Position numbers and translations under genes: made by a program. Positions 1-11,064 of a stretch of 59,774 nucleotides of DNA are shown here, one piece after another; position 1 is the stretch's first letter, and the number at the start of each line of letters is the position of its first letter. Source of the DNA: Lingula anatina (lineage: Eukaryota > Brachiopoda > Lingulata > Lingulida > Lingulidae); NCBI RefSeq assembly GCF_001039355.2, contig NW_019775586.1, forward strand, positions 230,688-290,461, in the 5' to 3' direction. The notes under the pieces were generated by a model. The model did no database searches. It saw only the letters and a list, made by a program, of their open reading frames with translations, and was not told the origin of the DNA.

Positions 1-1452
1 TAATAACGTCGCAATCTTTTTTTTTTTTTTTTTGCTCTCTTTTTTAGGCCTATCAATTTTTTTTTGTGTGTGAGTGTGTGTTTCTTTTTATTTTTCAATG
101 GAGGTTTAATTTTCCATCTCAGATATGTGCCTGCTGCCCGTACTTACAGTTGCACGTGGGTGGATAAGCAACTGTTTGGGCTTTGGCTCACGCGCACATG
201 ATGTTACCCTGTAAGTATTTCTAATTTAGGCATGTTTTATCTATTAATATTGCAAGGACAGTTTGTAGGCCTGTGATCGGTAGGGACATGACCTTAACCG
301 CGTGACAAATTGACATACAGCTGGTAAAATCTCACCATTTTCTCTCATCATTGGAAATTTACAGTATTTATCCCTCGTTGTCTATTTGCTGCTGAATGAA
401 AAATAAATAAATAAAACCTAGCTGGACAGTACATTAATGTGCACAGAATTAGAAGAAATATGCACGAAAAATCTAGTTTTTATATTCAGCCATGGACAAA
501 ATTACGAAGGGGGAACACATCAAACAGTACCAGCTCACCTGACACAACATGAGTCCCATCTAATACGTTTTAAATAAGTATCCTCTAAGCCAGAAACCAG
601 CTAATTGATAAACGTAATTTCTGCAGTTCTGTGAAAAAATCCGCCCTTGACAGTACAGAAATGGAATCAGACACAAACATTTGCCAATATCTTATAAAAT
701 ATCTATGTGGTCCTGGTAGAGGGGAGTTAATAACTGCATTTTCCAACTTCGGTTTTTTGAGTACTATAATGCTTTATAGATAGGGGGCTTCAAATTTTTA
801 CACAATCACTTCTACACACACGCGCGCGGAAATATGAGTTTATATGTTCAGCCCAAGGAAGCGCAATGGACGCAGAGGTACCGCCTAGGCTGAAAGTAAT
901 CACATGTAGGGCTACGCACTGACTACTGGCCGATCATTGACTACACTCCACCAAATTGACCACTGTCACAGCTTGATTTTTCAGATTGACTTTTCACTCA
1001 GACATGACGCGGGTAAATTATCTGCGCTATTCTCTGTTCGTTTCTGTACGGCGAGCATTTGTAAAATTGGCTCAGCACTCAGCTGGCTTCTTGTATCGAG
1101 TGACCAGCGATGAGAGGGAAAGAACTCTGCCTCAGCAAAAAAAAATTATAAGGTGCAGTTTTTCCAAGAGAGATAGAGGGAGAGAGAGAGAGGAGAGAGA
1201 GAGAGGAATCTATTTATTAAGGAACAGACGCAAAATTTACTTTGAACATAAACTGATAACATTTGATCACAAATTTTTGACAATATAAACGACAAGCATG
1301 CCGAGTTCACGAAAAAAGACACGGTTTAATTTTGGCATATTCTCACTGATGTTTAATAATCAAAGAGACATACAGGATAGCAATATATCTTAAACTGTGC
1401 TGTTGTTTACGTTGTACACTATATAGCACATACGTAAACAATAATAGCTCTT
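1..1452. other. Spacer without a recognised gene
   Basis: I see no exon with matching splice signals here. The stretch contains T-rich and GT-rich low complexity at its left edge and a GA-rich run near 1170-1203. A 100-residue open frame at 986-1288 is partly made by that GA run and shows no domain or signal peptide. A possible AATAAA signal on the minus strand near 1210-1215 could serve the gene that ends at 1453. Confidence 0.5.
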
Positions 1453-1969
1453 TTATTTTCCAAAGCGCTCTCGAAAGAAATTCTCAATGTGCTCGCATAT
1501 GAGATGTGCGGTCGGATCACCCTCCGCACAAGCTTTGCCAACGGCCCATTGACACGCCCCAAACCACAACGCGGAATCTCCTGGAATGGCTGTGGTGAGA
1601 GTTCCCAAACTGGCAGCGATTACAGTGCAGGCGGGGACAGAAGATGCTTGACAGGAAAATCTAAATGGTGACACAATATATCTGCAGGACCCGCGAAGAA
1701 CTCCGACGATGATGTCTTTTATTCGTCCACGTCGCTCTCTGTTAAACTTTTCAAACAGAGCATCTCGTTTGGATTCCACTTTAAACAAAAAAAAATTTAA
1801 AGTAAGTAGCAAACGAAAGAAACAAATGACACATGTATATACATATTGCACGCAGTTTAATTCGACATTTGCATCATTTCGCTTTTACAGACATTAAATC
1901 GGAGATACAAAAGTTCATGAATGAATTCGCAAAAATAGATAAATAAATAAACATAAACAAACAAACAAA

Positions 1970-2025
<56 letters not shown>

Positions 2026-2289
2026 CATGATAATAACATTTTAACTTATTGGTTTGGATGCGGGTCCAAGAGAGTACAAGAGGGTACAAGAGAGTCCAAT
2101 GAAATAACTCACCATTTTGACTGCAATTGTATAGAGTATAAACTAAAACTTACACTTCACAAAGTCGACGAGATCGTCTTCTCCAACTGCATGAAATTGC
2201 ATATTCGCCAGTGCTGAGCCCAAGGTGGAGCACAAACAGAGAGCCAACGCAACCAAGACGATGTAGGTACGCATCTTGCCGATGGTCAT
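1453..2289 (-). CDS. Small secreted six-cysteine protein of unknown family
   Basis: Two exons, 2289-2154 and 1778-1453, join through a GTAAG donor and an AG acceptor in phase 1 to give 153 residues and a TAA stop. The N-terminus (MTIGKMRTYIVLVALALC) reads as a signal peptide ending near residue 25-28; a second in-frame ATG at 2274 would give a tighter signal peptide. A charged helical stretch follows (residues about 45-70), then a C-terminal region with six cysteines, three of them near GSCRYI, RFSCQ and PACTV and three near GACQW, GKACAE and LICEH. Hydrophobic residues between the cysteines suggest a compact helical disulfide fold. I do not recognise the family; a saposin-like or lineage-specific secreted peptide is possible. 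A TATA box lies 32 bp upstream of the first ATG. The gene points away from the TIL-like gene at 9133. Confidence 0.7.
1967..2023. repeat. (AAAT)n microsatellite
   Basis: About 14 tandem AAAT units in the intron-proximal region of the six-cysteine gene. It creates a spurious minus-strand open frame of repeated leucine/isoleucine/phenylalanine/tyrosine. Confidence 0.95.
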
Positions 2290-2320
2290 GGTGGGTATGC
2301 AGCTGTATTTCCATCTCAGA

Positions 2321-2327
2321 ATTTATA
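2321..2327 (-). promoter_or_regulatory. TATA box of the six-cysteine gene
   Basis: TATAAAT on the minus strand, with an inverted CCAAT-like motif (GATTGG) about 15 bp further upstream. Transcription would start near 2292-2300, leaving a very short leader before the first ATG at 2289 or a more ordinary one before the ATG at 2274. Confidence 0.5.
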
Positions 2328-2409
2328 GCTTGCGATAGCCAATCAACGATCGCTGAACGGTTCTTGTAATTTGTCATCTTCATACGAAAATCATTCACTT
2401 AGCCGTGAC

Positions 2410-3935
2410 CAGATTATTGCTTCATTATTAACAATCTCTGGGGTAATATTCCTTGATATTGGGATATGTTTTTAGTTAATTTCACTGTGGCAGAAACTGA
2501 TTGATGTAAAAAGACAAAAGTTATTTGGCGAAAATGACTCAAAAGCAGTTGTACAATTGTTATTAAACCACTAACAATGAAAATAGATAATAAATTTATA
2601 ATTGCTTCTGAAATCAAGAGCAGAAAACTATTTAAATGTTACAGCAAATGAGGGCAATACATGTCAGAACAGCTGATCATAAACATGGAGAAAATTACGA
2701 ATTATTATGTTATTATGTCCAAGTCATAAGCAATGAAGTAAATATCCACTTACTTGATTACCAGCATTTTATTGATATACGTTATTATACGTCTTTTTAT
2801 TCATTATGATGTCCATGGTAAATAGATAATTTCCCCAAAATTGCTGAGCAAAAGGGTTCGGGCCAAAAAAAAAAAAGTGTTGCCGCTCTACCTCTCTCTG
2901 CGAAGAAAAATTGAAAACAGGGGCATTTTGAAGTATTGAGACCTCGGTGCGTCTTTTCTGTCCATACAAGTAAGTATGTTGTGAAAAAGAGGCAAAATGT
3001 GGAGAAGTTTTCTGAATGATTTCGAAGTTTTATTCAATTTTTAAAACGTGCATAGAACAAAAATCCACAACTGTCTCTATTTTACATCTTCTTTTAATTT
3101 TTACCATGCTCATACATTATGCAAGGAGCCAAAATTGTAACATACATGTATGTTCCGTTACAAAATTGTAACGTATGTTCCGGGTACATATAATTTTAAT
3201 CTTTATATCGCGTTCCGATATGTTTTGTAGTAAATCAGTCATGGTAGATTATACATGACGTAAGGATATTTTATAGATATTTAAACTGAAACTCAAGGGG
3301 CTTTGTGTCATGGCAAATGCTACGTAACGTATGTTCCCCAGAAAAATTGTCAAAAAGCTTTATTTTGCCCAAGTACTTGTGCAGTAAGAAACAGGGTTTT
3401 CTGTTGCTGGCAAATAATTAAATTAATGCTCTTTTTCCTGTCAGTAGGGTGTGTATTCCCCCTTTTTTGATATTTAGTGACAAGCAAACTAAAGCCGCTC
3501 GAAAAATAACTGCTCAATACAGAAGATTATCATATTTTTTACAATGTTATACTTGTAAGAGATAAAGGACAAAACCAGGGATGATTGAATTTTCAAAGTG
3601 AGTGAAACGTTTGCACAGCTGGAAGTTTTGCATTTGTGACAGTAACGTACAGTATGTTCCTTTTTGGGGATAGATGATGATGAATTATTATTATTTTATT
3701 CATGTACGACCCTAAAATAATCAAACATAGCCTGCAATCTGCGCACTTAATAATTTAAGAGAATGCCTGTGACCCCATTGTACCTCTATATTGTGTTTAG
3801 GTGATTGACACCATGGCAATAATAGCACTAAAGGCAGAAACGAGTTTAGAATTGGACATCAATGAAGTAACAGAGGGGAATTGCCATTAACTTAACATGG
3901 CTTTTTTTCCCAATTTATACACGTACATTATAAAT
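2410..3935. repeat. Segmental duplication, copy 1
   Basis: Blocks here match 6690-7995 in the same order and orientation. Shared landmarks are the 'GATATTGGGAT' region (2455 and 6722), 'AACAGCTGATCATAAACA' (2668 and 7363), 'TATCCACTT' plus the following A/T-rich stretch to 'TTTTCTGTC' (2743-2961 and 7390-7559), and the block ending 'CATTATA.ATGTACA' (3835-3939 and 7885-7992). Identity looks moderate and is broken by indels. No coding potential was recognised inside. Confidence 0.75.
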
Positions 3936-3939
3936 GTAC

Positions 3940-4149
3940 AGAGGGGCGACATAAGTATTGCACCATGTATGTGAATAGTGCGCAGGTCCAGAGATATTTT
4001 CTGACAGTCTTCCAAATTATACGTGTTGATCCATCCTCCATTTCTGACCGTCTTCCGACAAACAAAATTAGATACCCGTCAAATTAATGTAAACTTGAAA
4101 ATCTGACCGTCTTCCGGAAGACCCAGAAGACAGCCTCAATCTGCCCCTG
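3940..4149 (-). mobile_element. Family-1 MITE-like element (CAGGGGCGGAT ends), copy a
   Basis: The right end reads CTGCCCCTG and the left end GAGGGGCGA. The internal sequence (TGACAGTCTTCCAAATTAT, then TTCCGGAAGACCCAGAAGAC) is the reverse complement of the copies at 29859 and 32879. About 210 bp, slightly longer than its relatives. No coding capacity, so a non-autonomous DNA element. Confidence 0.75.
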
Positions 4150-5139
4150 TGCAATGTGATATGGGGGTATCCGTTCTTGAAAAGTGATTGGCTGGTGACA
4201 CTGGAGATGCTCATAAAGTACCCGAAAGTGGCCGTCTAAAGAAGACTAGTGCCAGAGACAACGGGTGTCTTGGCATGCTGTCAAGGCTTTGGGGAACTGA
4301 ACCGTACAGCATATTAGCTCTGCAATGGCCGCACAATTTGCAGGTTGGGATAAGCTAAAGGACTATTGAAAGAAATTTCTATAATTAATGAATTCGCACC
4401 AAGATTCCGAGGTGGAAACCACTTATCACTGACTGACATGGGCTGCAAGAACCCTAAATATGGTTTCAAAACATTTCCATTTTAGCAAGCGTAAATTCCG
4501 TGTATAGATTGTGCTAAAAGAATAAATAAATAAATAAATAAATATTGTAAGCCGTTAACCACACCAAATGTGCCAAATTTTCGTAATTCGTCAGTAAAAA
4601 AACATAACTTATTGTCCTTTCGGAACAATTTATACCTTCTTACCAGTAGAAAACCCTATATTGTCTGTAACGAGACTAATTTGACCTTAGCGTTTTTAAA
4701 GGGCCTGTCTTGTTTGTTTTCCTGTAGGAGTACTCGCTCGCTTTTCTAGCTTTCTTATGATAGTATCAGTCAAGGTAACAGGGGAGTAGGTTTCAATTTT
4801 ACTGCTCCTATTGGCTGGCTAACTTACCACATTGATAAGAAAAAGTTTTAGTCTTAATGTTCAAGTCGTGGCATAATGGCAAGGAATATGAAGCTAACGG
4901 ACCCAAAGGTAATTACTTTGGGATATTTGGAGTTCATAACACTTTCAATATTTGACACTCGCAAAAATCGGTATAGCATGCTATAGCATATCTAATCGTA
5001 TTTTCCGGTCAGGCCTTATGGGCAACATTGCATGGACCGTAGGTCAGAACTGGCGCCATTTTGTACTTTCTGACGAGTCCATCTTCACGGTGAATAAAGC
5101 GGGTGGACAGGCCAGAGTATAGAGTACATCTTTCACTCC

Positions 5140-5420
5140 GTAGGCCGCATTCAGAACGAGTTGATCTGCGGACTAGCTTTGATCCACGGACTAAATATGG
5201 CTGACCCACTTAAAAGCGATGTTGCTAATTCCTTGATGGGTTCCCCGCCTCCACACGCGCCGCTGCTGCAGGGGGCAAGCAATTAAACTTCGGAGCCGAT
5301 CTTTAATCAGTTTAATGGCGCGTGTGGACTCGGGTAGACCCCATCAGGTATTAGGGCGGCTTGCTCTTTAGTATGGTCGGCCGTATTCAGTCGGCGGACC
5401 AGTTAGTCCGCGGCTCATCT
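5140..5420. mobile_element. Long imperfect palindrome, foldback-like element
   Basis: The arms pair around a centre near 5270-5290: TTGATGGG and CCTCCACACGCGCC on the left match GGCGCGTGTGG and CCCCATCAGG on the right. The layout (ATTCAGAA, then CTAGCT, then CTAAATATGG.TGACC toward the centre, with TGCAGGGG and TTAA near the middle) resembles the better preserved palindrome at 37741-38040, so both are probably members of one family. Confidence 0.55.
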
Positions 5421-5554
5421 GTTCTGTCTGCACTCTCATATGCTAGAGAATATTTGCATTTCCTCACTGGACAGTCCACTTCAATAATGGTTTGGGGGTA
5501 CATTGGTCTTTACGGAATTTGTGTGATAGGTGCCAAGCTTCCGATTATTTAAGT

Positions 5555-6110
5555 TTCAATTGCGGTGGTTGGTCTGTAATTCATACGGAGCAATTGTGAC
5601 AGAAGTGATACTTCCCGTAGTTCAAAGTGTCAGTTGCGGTAGTTGATCTATAATTTATACGGAGCAATTGTGCCAGGTGTGACACTTTCCATAGTTCAAT
5701 GTGTCAATTGTGGTAGTTGGGTTGGACCAGCTTGAGTAAATTACACGGAACTTCCCATATGTCAACGTATCCATTGCTATAGTCGGCCTGGACTAACTAA
5801 CGAAATATAAACGGATTAATTGCGATAGGTGTCCCAACGTTCAAAAAGTCAATACTTGAATTGCGATAGGTGTCCCAACGTTCAAAAAGTCAATACTGGA
5901 AGTTAGGACGGACCGACCTGCATAATTTATAAGGATCAGTTACGATATATGCCATGCTTCCCATAGTTCAAATTGTCAGTTGCGGTATTTGTGCTAGATT
6001 CATTTGTGTAATTAACATGGGCCACTATTGACAGGTGCCATCCTTCCAGTAGTTCAAATTGTCTGTTGTGGTAGTTAGGCTGGACTAAATTGTGTAATCA
6101 ACAGAGACTA
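5555..6110. repeat. Decayed minisatellite, about 75-85 bp units
   Basis: About seven diverged repeats of a unit that starts near TTGCGGTAGTTG, continues with TTTATACGGA.CAATTG and GACAGGTGT, and ends CCATAGTTCAAA.TGTCAG. Two neighbouring partial units (about 5838-5906) are nearly identical over some 40 bp and look like a recent internal duplication. Confidence 0.7.
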
Positions 6111-6466
6111 ATAAACTAATAGACTAATAATTGGTGGCTTTTTAGCGACAGCTTTTTTCGCTTGGGCGCGACTTACAGGGGCAGAAGGCCAGCTGGTTAA
6201 AACTAATTTAGATATAATCGCAAATCCCCTTCGATTGTAAGTTTAAGTCACCTGTATGTGCAGGTTCCAAATTTATTCACAGTAGTTCAAGCCTGCAGAC
6301 CAAAAGTTTATGTATTACAATAATAATATATTGAGATGGCCAATACGGCAACAAACGACCAGCACCTTTTACCATCGGTAGAAAACATCTTTGAGGGCAG
6401 TATACCATCTGTTCATTTCCCAAAATGATTACGCTACACCCCACAGGGCCAGAGCTGTACAAAAGT

Positions 6467-6640
6467 GGCCGGAATGGTTGTCCTAGGGAAGGAAGTCCGG
6501 GGTCCCATATTGGTACAGGTTAGGGTTAGTCAAAGTTTTGGTATTAGTATATGGGACGAATATCACTTGTACAAAGTACATGTAATAGGGAACTGACTAC
6601 GGTTCCAGCGGAGTACCATTCTTGTCACATCGCTTAGTAC
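6467..6640. mobile_element. Family-2 MITE-like element, copy a (degraded)
   Basis: Resembles the copies at 9256, 23730, 40242 and 41072: GGAATGGTTGTCCTAGG at the left, GTATATGGGACGAAT in the middle, and GGTTCCAGCGGA then CCATTCTTGTCACA at the right. Confidence 0.65.
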
Positions 6641-6689
6641 TAAGCGTCCTTTAGAAAACAAGGGCCGGATGATTATTGTTCTATTATTT

Positions 6690-7995
6690 CCATTAATATC
6701 AATCACTGGGTAATGTTCCATGATATTGGGATGATGTAATTTAGGTAATTTGGTGCAAATGACTCAACAACTGCTGTACTGCTGTATTTTAATAACCATG
6801 TACAATGATAATCAAGAGGAAAACCAAATGGCCCATGAAATAACCAAAGTTCTGAACTACATTCTCAAAAAGGAACTTTTCTCCCAGTCAACTTCGATAA
6901 AGGCACAGACTGGATTGGTATTGGGGCGGGGTCTGCCTGGGACTGCCTGGGACTCAGTCTTATCAAAATAATCTTGTAACAGTTAACCCAGTCCTGCCAA
7001 TGGGCTACAGTACAAGGCACTATCTGGTAGTACAATGCTATCCCGAGTATGTCTGTCTATGTTTGCCTGGAAACCGACTTTCTTTGAAAGTTTAGCCTCT
7101 TTAAAACAATTTTCAGTCTATGGCTCTTGCTTTGCTGAATGCTATGGTTCAACCAAGTTTTCGTGACGTTACCATGATTCCATCACGCTAGAGAAGGGGA
7201 CGCTGGGTCAGTAGTTAGTAATAGTAGACTGTAAAAGCTGGAGACCAACCAGTATCTAACACCTGTGGACCGATACCTGGTAATTACAGCTGAAAATTGC
7301 TTCTGAAATCAACAAAATCAACCATATTGATCATTACAGCACATAGGGGGAATACATATAGGAACAGCTGATCATAAACAATGAAGTAGATATCCACTTC
7401 CTTGAATACCGGCATATTGCGTTTTTATTTTTAATGATGTCTGTGTTAAAACATAAAGCTCCCAATGTTGCTGAACAAACAGAGTTTGAATCATAAAAAG
7501 AAAAATATTCAGTTTGTTAAAACTCTGAAGTTCCAAGATCGCGGCGTGCATTTTCTGTCTGTAATAATGTTCATTAAAAGTGGCTCCCCCCCTTTCTGCA
7601 AAAGATGTTTTCCTATAGTAGAGGAAGTTTTTTTCAAATGCTAGGACCCCCCCCCCCCCCAGGGGCGGCTTGAGGCTGTCTTCTGAGTGTTCGGGAAGAC
7701 GGCCAGATGTTCAAGTTTACATTGACGGGTAAATAATTTTTTCTGTCGGGAGACGGTCAAAAATGAAGGATGGATCAACTAAGATAATTTGGAAAACTGT
7801 CAGAAAACAGCTTGGAATCCGCCCCTGCCCCCCCCCCTCCAGTCCCAGGCCCCTCAATGGTAGAGACCCCATGCTAGCACTTACGCAGAAACAAGTTTAT
7901 ATATTGGACAACAATGAGGAAACATGGGGGAAATGCCATTAACTAAACATGACTTTAAATTTTTCAATTTATACACATACATTATACATGTACAT
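6690..7995. repeat. Segmental duplication, copy 2
   Basis: Partner of the block at 2410-3935. This copy ends about 170 bp upstream of the TATA box of the TIL-like gene, just as copy 1 begins about 85 bp upstream of the TATA box of the six-cysteine gene. A family-1 inverted-repeat element (7660-7827) sits inside this copy at a point where copy 1 has none. Confidence 0.75.
7660..7827 (+). mobile_element. Family-1 MITE-like element, copy b
   Basis: CAGGGGCGGCT at the left and GGAATCCGCCCCTG at the right, with the family's internal GAAGACGG and GATAATTTGG motifs. It is flanked by C runs on both sides, so no target duplication can be read. Confidence 0.8.
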
Positions 7996-8161
7996 CTGCC
8001 GACATGTTTCACTGAAAGTTCTATAGGTCGCACAATGCAACGAGTCGATCGTATATTTCATATATACCGATTAAGGTAATTTGCAGCGAAAATTGGACGG
8101 TTGCGTTAACGTCACATTTATTTAATTTCCTGGCGGTAAATGGTAATTTGTGAGACAACCA

Positions 8162-8169
8162 TATAAAAG
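8162..8169 (+). promoter_or_regulatory. TATA box, likely promoter of the TIL-like gene
   Basis: TATAAAAG is followed about 90 bp later by a good splice donor (AACAAG|TAAGC context, donor GT at 8258). A coherent reading is a non-coding first exon of roughly 8190-8257 spliced to the acceptor CCTTTTTAG at 9122-9131, which directly precedes the ATG at 9133. This is inference; no transcript evidence is available. Confidence 0.5.
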
Positions 8170-9132
8170 ACCAATAGTTGTAGCATCTGTAATCTGTTGC
8201 GGCTGAGGCGACGAGTTTATTTCATTGTGAAATCTGCGAAACAAACCAAAAGAACAAGTAAGCAATCCACGTGAGTAGAAACAATGGACTCGAGCTGGTT
8301 GTGGACCAGCATTTAGATTCACTGTGGTGCTTCAATAACAGTTTGCCTCTGTAGTATTTCACTATAGATATATGTATAAATTAAAATTGTTCTTGGATTT
8401 TATTCAATTTTAGTTTATTTCCCACATTTCGTCCAAAATCTCTTATCATTCTTTGAAACTAGCAAAGTCTCTGAACTGCCTTTTTGAAGTAGGACTCTGT
8501 TTATGTCAAAGTGTGTGTGGGGGGGGGGGGGGAGAGAGACATGACCTGTCTCACATCTGGGACAGTGTTATAGTGAAAAGTTGTCACTAAACTGTTCACT
8601 AGACACTGCCACGTAACTTCAGTGAGACTGGTGAAGTCCCAAGTGTTGGGAAGAAAGCTCTCAGGTACGCTTTCAGCTTATTATTTGGTCGAGATTAGCG
8701 AAAAGGTACATATTTAAGTAGTTATTTCCATGAGATACGTAGTGAGAGGACATATGATTCATGGTACAGTAATGTCTCATTGCCTCAGTTTTACACCGTA
8801 AATGGAAAAATGCTGTAAGGTGGCGCATGTGTTTGACAAGTAGCTGAGAAAGACTGGTGTTCGGCTACCAGGTGGACGTACGAAAGATGGAAGAAGGGTA
8901 TAACATGCTTGGGAAAGAGAATATGCCCAAGTCCTTCTCTGCTGAACACAGTGTGTGTTGCTTAGGGGGGGTAATGTATTATTTCCAACTGCTTCGGTAA
9001 CCAGACTTATTAGTACCTTGGACATAAGAACGTTATTATGTCCAGGTTTGTACTATATACAGAATCTTTATCTATGGAATGATACCGTGACGTGGTATTT
9101 TGTATTCACTGTATTATTTGCACCTTTTTAGA

Positions 9133-9814
9133 ATGCGGGCCCTGTTGGTGATTTTGCTAATTGCGGGTATTGCAGCTTTCTCGGGATCGGTTCGTTACCC
9201 TCCAGCTGACAATGGAAGTATGCAAACAAGTTTTAATATTTAATATTCAAATATGCTGGTGTGACTGGAATGGTAGTCCTAGGAATGGAAGTCCATGCTC
9301 CCATATGATTGGTACTGGTAAGGGTTAGTTGAATTATTGGGGTTAAAGTATGGAACGATTAACACCTGTGCAAAGTAATGGGGAACGGACTAAGGCTCCT
9401 AGCGGACTTCATTCCTGTTACACCTGGTTCCATCCACTATTTTTGAATAAGAGACTTAAGCAGGCTGATGAGAGTAACACGCACGCACTCATTCTCGTTG
9501 AGACTTGTGTCTCGTATTAGGTTAAGACCAATTTTCGGACTTAGATTCTTTTTAAACAGCGTCCATCAGTATTGCTGTAACTGTATGTGTTTGTTCATCT
9601 TACTCCGTTTTCCTTAGAGTGCCCCGGTGATCTGGTGATCCTGAAAGACCAATCAAAATGTGCCTGGAAGTGCCCGACCACGTGCACGTCACATGACCCT
9701 CCGCCGTGCGTCAGGCTGTGCTGGAAAGGCTGCGTGTGTCCCAAGGATAAACCGATCCTACTGTCACCTGATCCCTGGACATGTGGAACCAGGGCGGATT
9801 GCAATGCTGCCTAG
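9133..9814 (+). CDS. Secreted single-domain TIL-type protease-inhibitor-like protein
   Basis: Two coding exons, 9133-9217 and 9618-9814, join in phase 1 (donor GTATGC, acceptor TCCTTAG) to give 93 residues. Residues 1-16 (MRALLVILLIAGIAAF) form a signal peptide core. The mature protein has ten cysteines in the order typical of trypsin-inhibitor-like (TIL) domains: CPG, KCAW, KCPTTC, PPCVRLC, KGCVCPKD, WTC and ADC. TIL proteins generally inhibit serine proteases in body fluids or occur as domains of larger secreted proteins. The reactive-site loop would lie between the fifth and sixth cysteines; its specificity cannot be read safely. The gene has its own likely TATA box and non-coding exon, and an AATAAA signal at 9876-9881. 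A family-2 element occupies most of the intron. Confidence 0.85.
9256..9427. mobile_element. Family-2 MITE-like element, copy b (in TIL-gene intron)
   Basis: About 172 bp. The left end GTGTGACTGGAATGGTAGTC pairs with the right end, which reads CATTCCTGTTACACC. It fills much of the single coding intron of the TIL-like gene. Confidence 0.75.
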
Positions 9815-9875
9815 ACAACCGAGCCATGGTGCATAAATATGCGTCAGAAGATTTTGAAAATAGAAAAGAGGAAGA

Positions 9876-9881
9876 AATAAA
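9876..9881 (+). terminator. AATAAA polyadenylation signal of the TIL-like gene
   Basis: AATAAA 62 bp after the stop codon, in an A-rich 3' region. Confidence 0.55.
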
Positions 9882-11064
9882 ATCTAACTTGATTGAAAAT
9901 TATGAAATCCATTCAGAATTGTTTTTTAAACTACTATTTGTGTATTCCCTAAAAAAACTTTCTGCTTTTTTCATTTTATACATCCAACGGCTGTCGCTAT
10001 AAACATTAGGTTTGTGTCGTAATAAATGCTAACGAAAATTTATGCGCAAAACCTAAAGTTTTTTCCTGTTATTATTCCGAGAAAAAATAAAAATGCCCGT
10101 TTAATATAAACAATTAATTTTTCCGTGTCAACAAAACGAGCAAACTGGGCGACGTCAGACATCGTCACAATATGGACACCGTTTTTATTCGTTAGATTAT
10201 TAAGGAAGAGGCAATGAGTACAATGTAACGTTTGAACTACGCAGACGTCCTCGAGAAGACTGTGCTGGTCGCAGGCCTTAAAATTCCTATACAAGGTATA
10301 TCCTTAAATTAAACTACTGACTTGAGAACGATAAGGAGTCTTCAACGAATATTTTTCTTCCCAATTGTAATCGTCTTCTTGTCTTTCATCTACACTCAGA
10401 AAAAAACTAAAAAAAAAAAAATGAAACAAAAACACACGTGTTGGAGGCGTTAAATAAAGAGATTAGTTGTCATACTTTTGTATATCTCACGTATAACCAA
10501 GTCAGTGAAATCGTAAAACGTTGGGAATGAGTGACAGTAACAGAAATAGAGTATCAATCATAAAAATGTAAGAGGAAACGGTTTTAAGGCACCATCATTA
10601 TCCCTTGTCCCCAAACTGACCCTTTAAGTATTCTTTACAGTTCGTTTTTTTTGTCTTGTGGCCACCCATTGAACCTTGAATAACCTTTGGTTAAATTAAG
10701 CCTTTGTAAATGAATGTTGTAGTACGTATAACAAAGGAGAAGCTTTGCAACTGTCATTATTCAGTGAAGAGAGATACAGCAGTTGTCAACACTGAGAACG
10801 TACGTCTAAGTCACAAACCCCTGGTCTAGACTATGCATATAAAGTATAGTAGACAAGCATCTTAACTGTATCTTAACAAATACAGCTTATATTACACGTA
10901 CCTCTAAAACCGCGATAAACCGAGGAAAAGCACTTTGAGAAAACAGTAATTAGAGAGTCCAGTACTGTTGTAGAAAGAATCAGCTATAATTGAAGAAAAC
11001 ATTCTTGAAAAAACATATCCAAATCCATCGACTTTTTTGGAGGCTAAATCAATGTATATCGACC
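9882..11064. other. Spacer between convergent genes
   Basis: AT-rich, with no recognised exon or repeat. The 84-residue minus-strand frame at 10040-10294 has no domain, signal peptide or splice support. Confidence 0.45.

Larger units (their letters stand above)
2970..6466. other. Gene-free spacer made largely of repeats
   Basis: No exon was recognised. Besides the duplicated segment, the stretch holds a family-1 element, a palindromic element (5140-5420) and a decayed tandem array (5555-6110). The short open frames at 5009-5209 and 5361-5552 fall within the palindromic element and are not credible genes. Confidence 0.5.

Noticed and set aside
5555-6110. Periodic repeats considered as a CRISPR-like array
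   Set aside because: Units are diverged and contiguous with no constant repeat/variable spacer alternation, and the DNA is from an animal.
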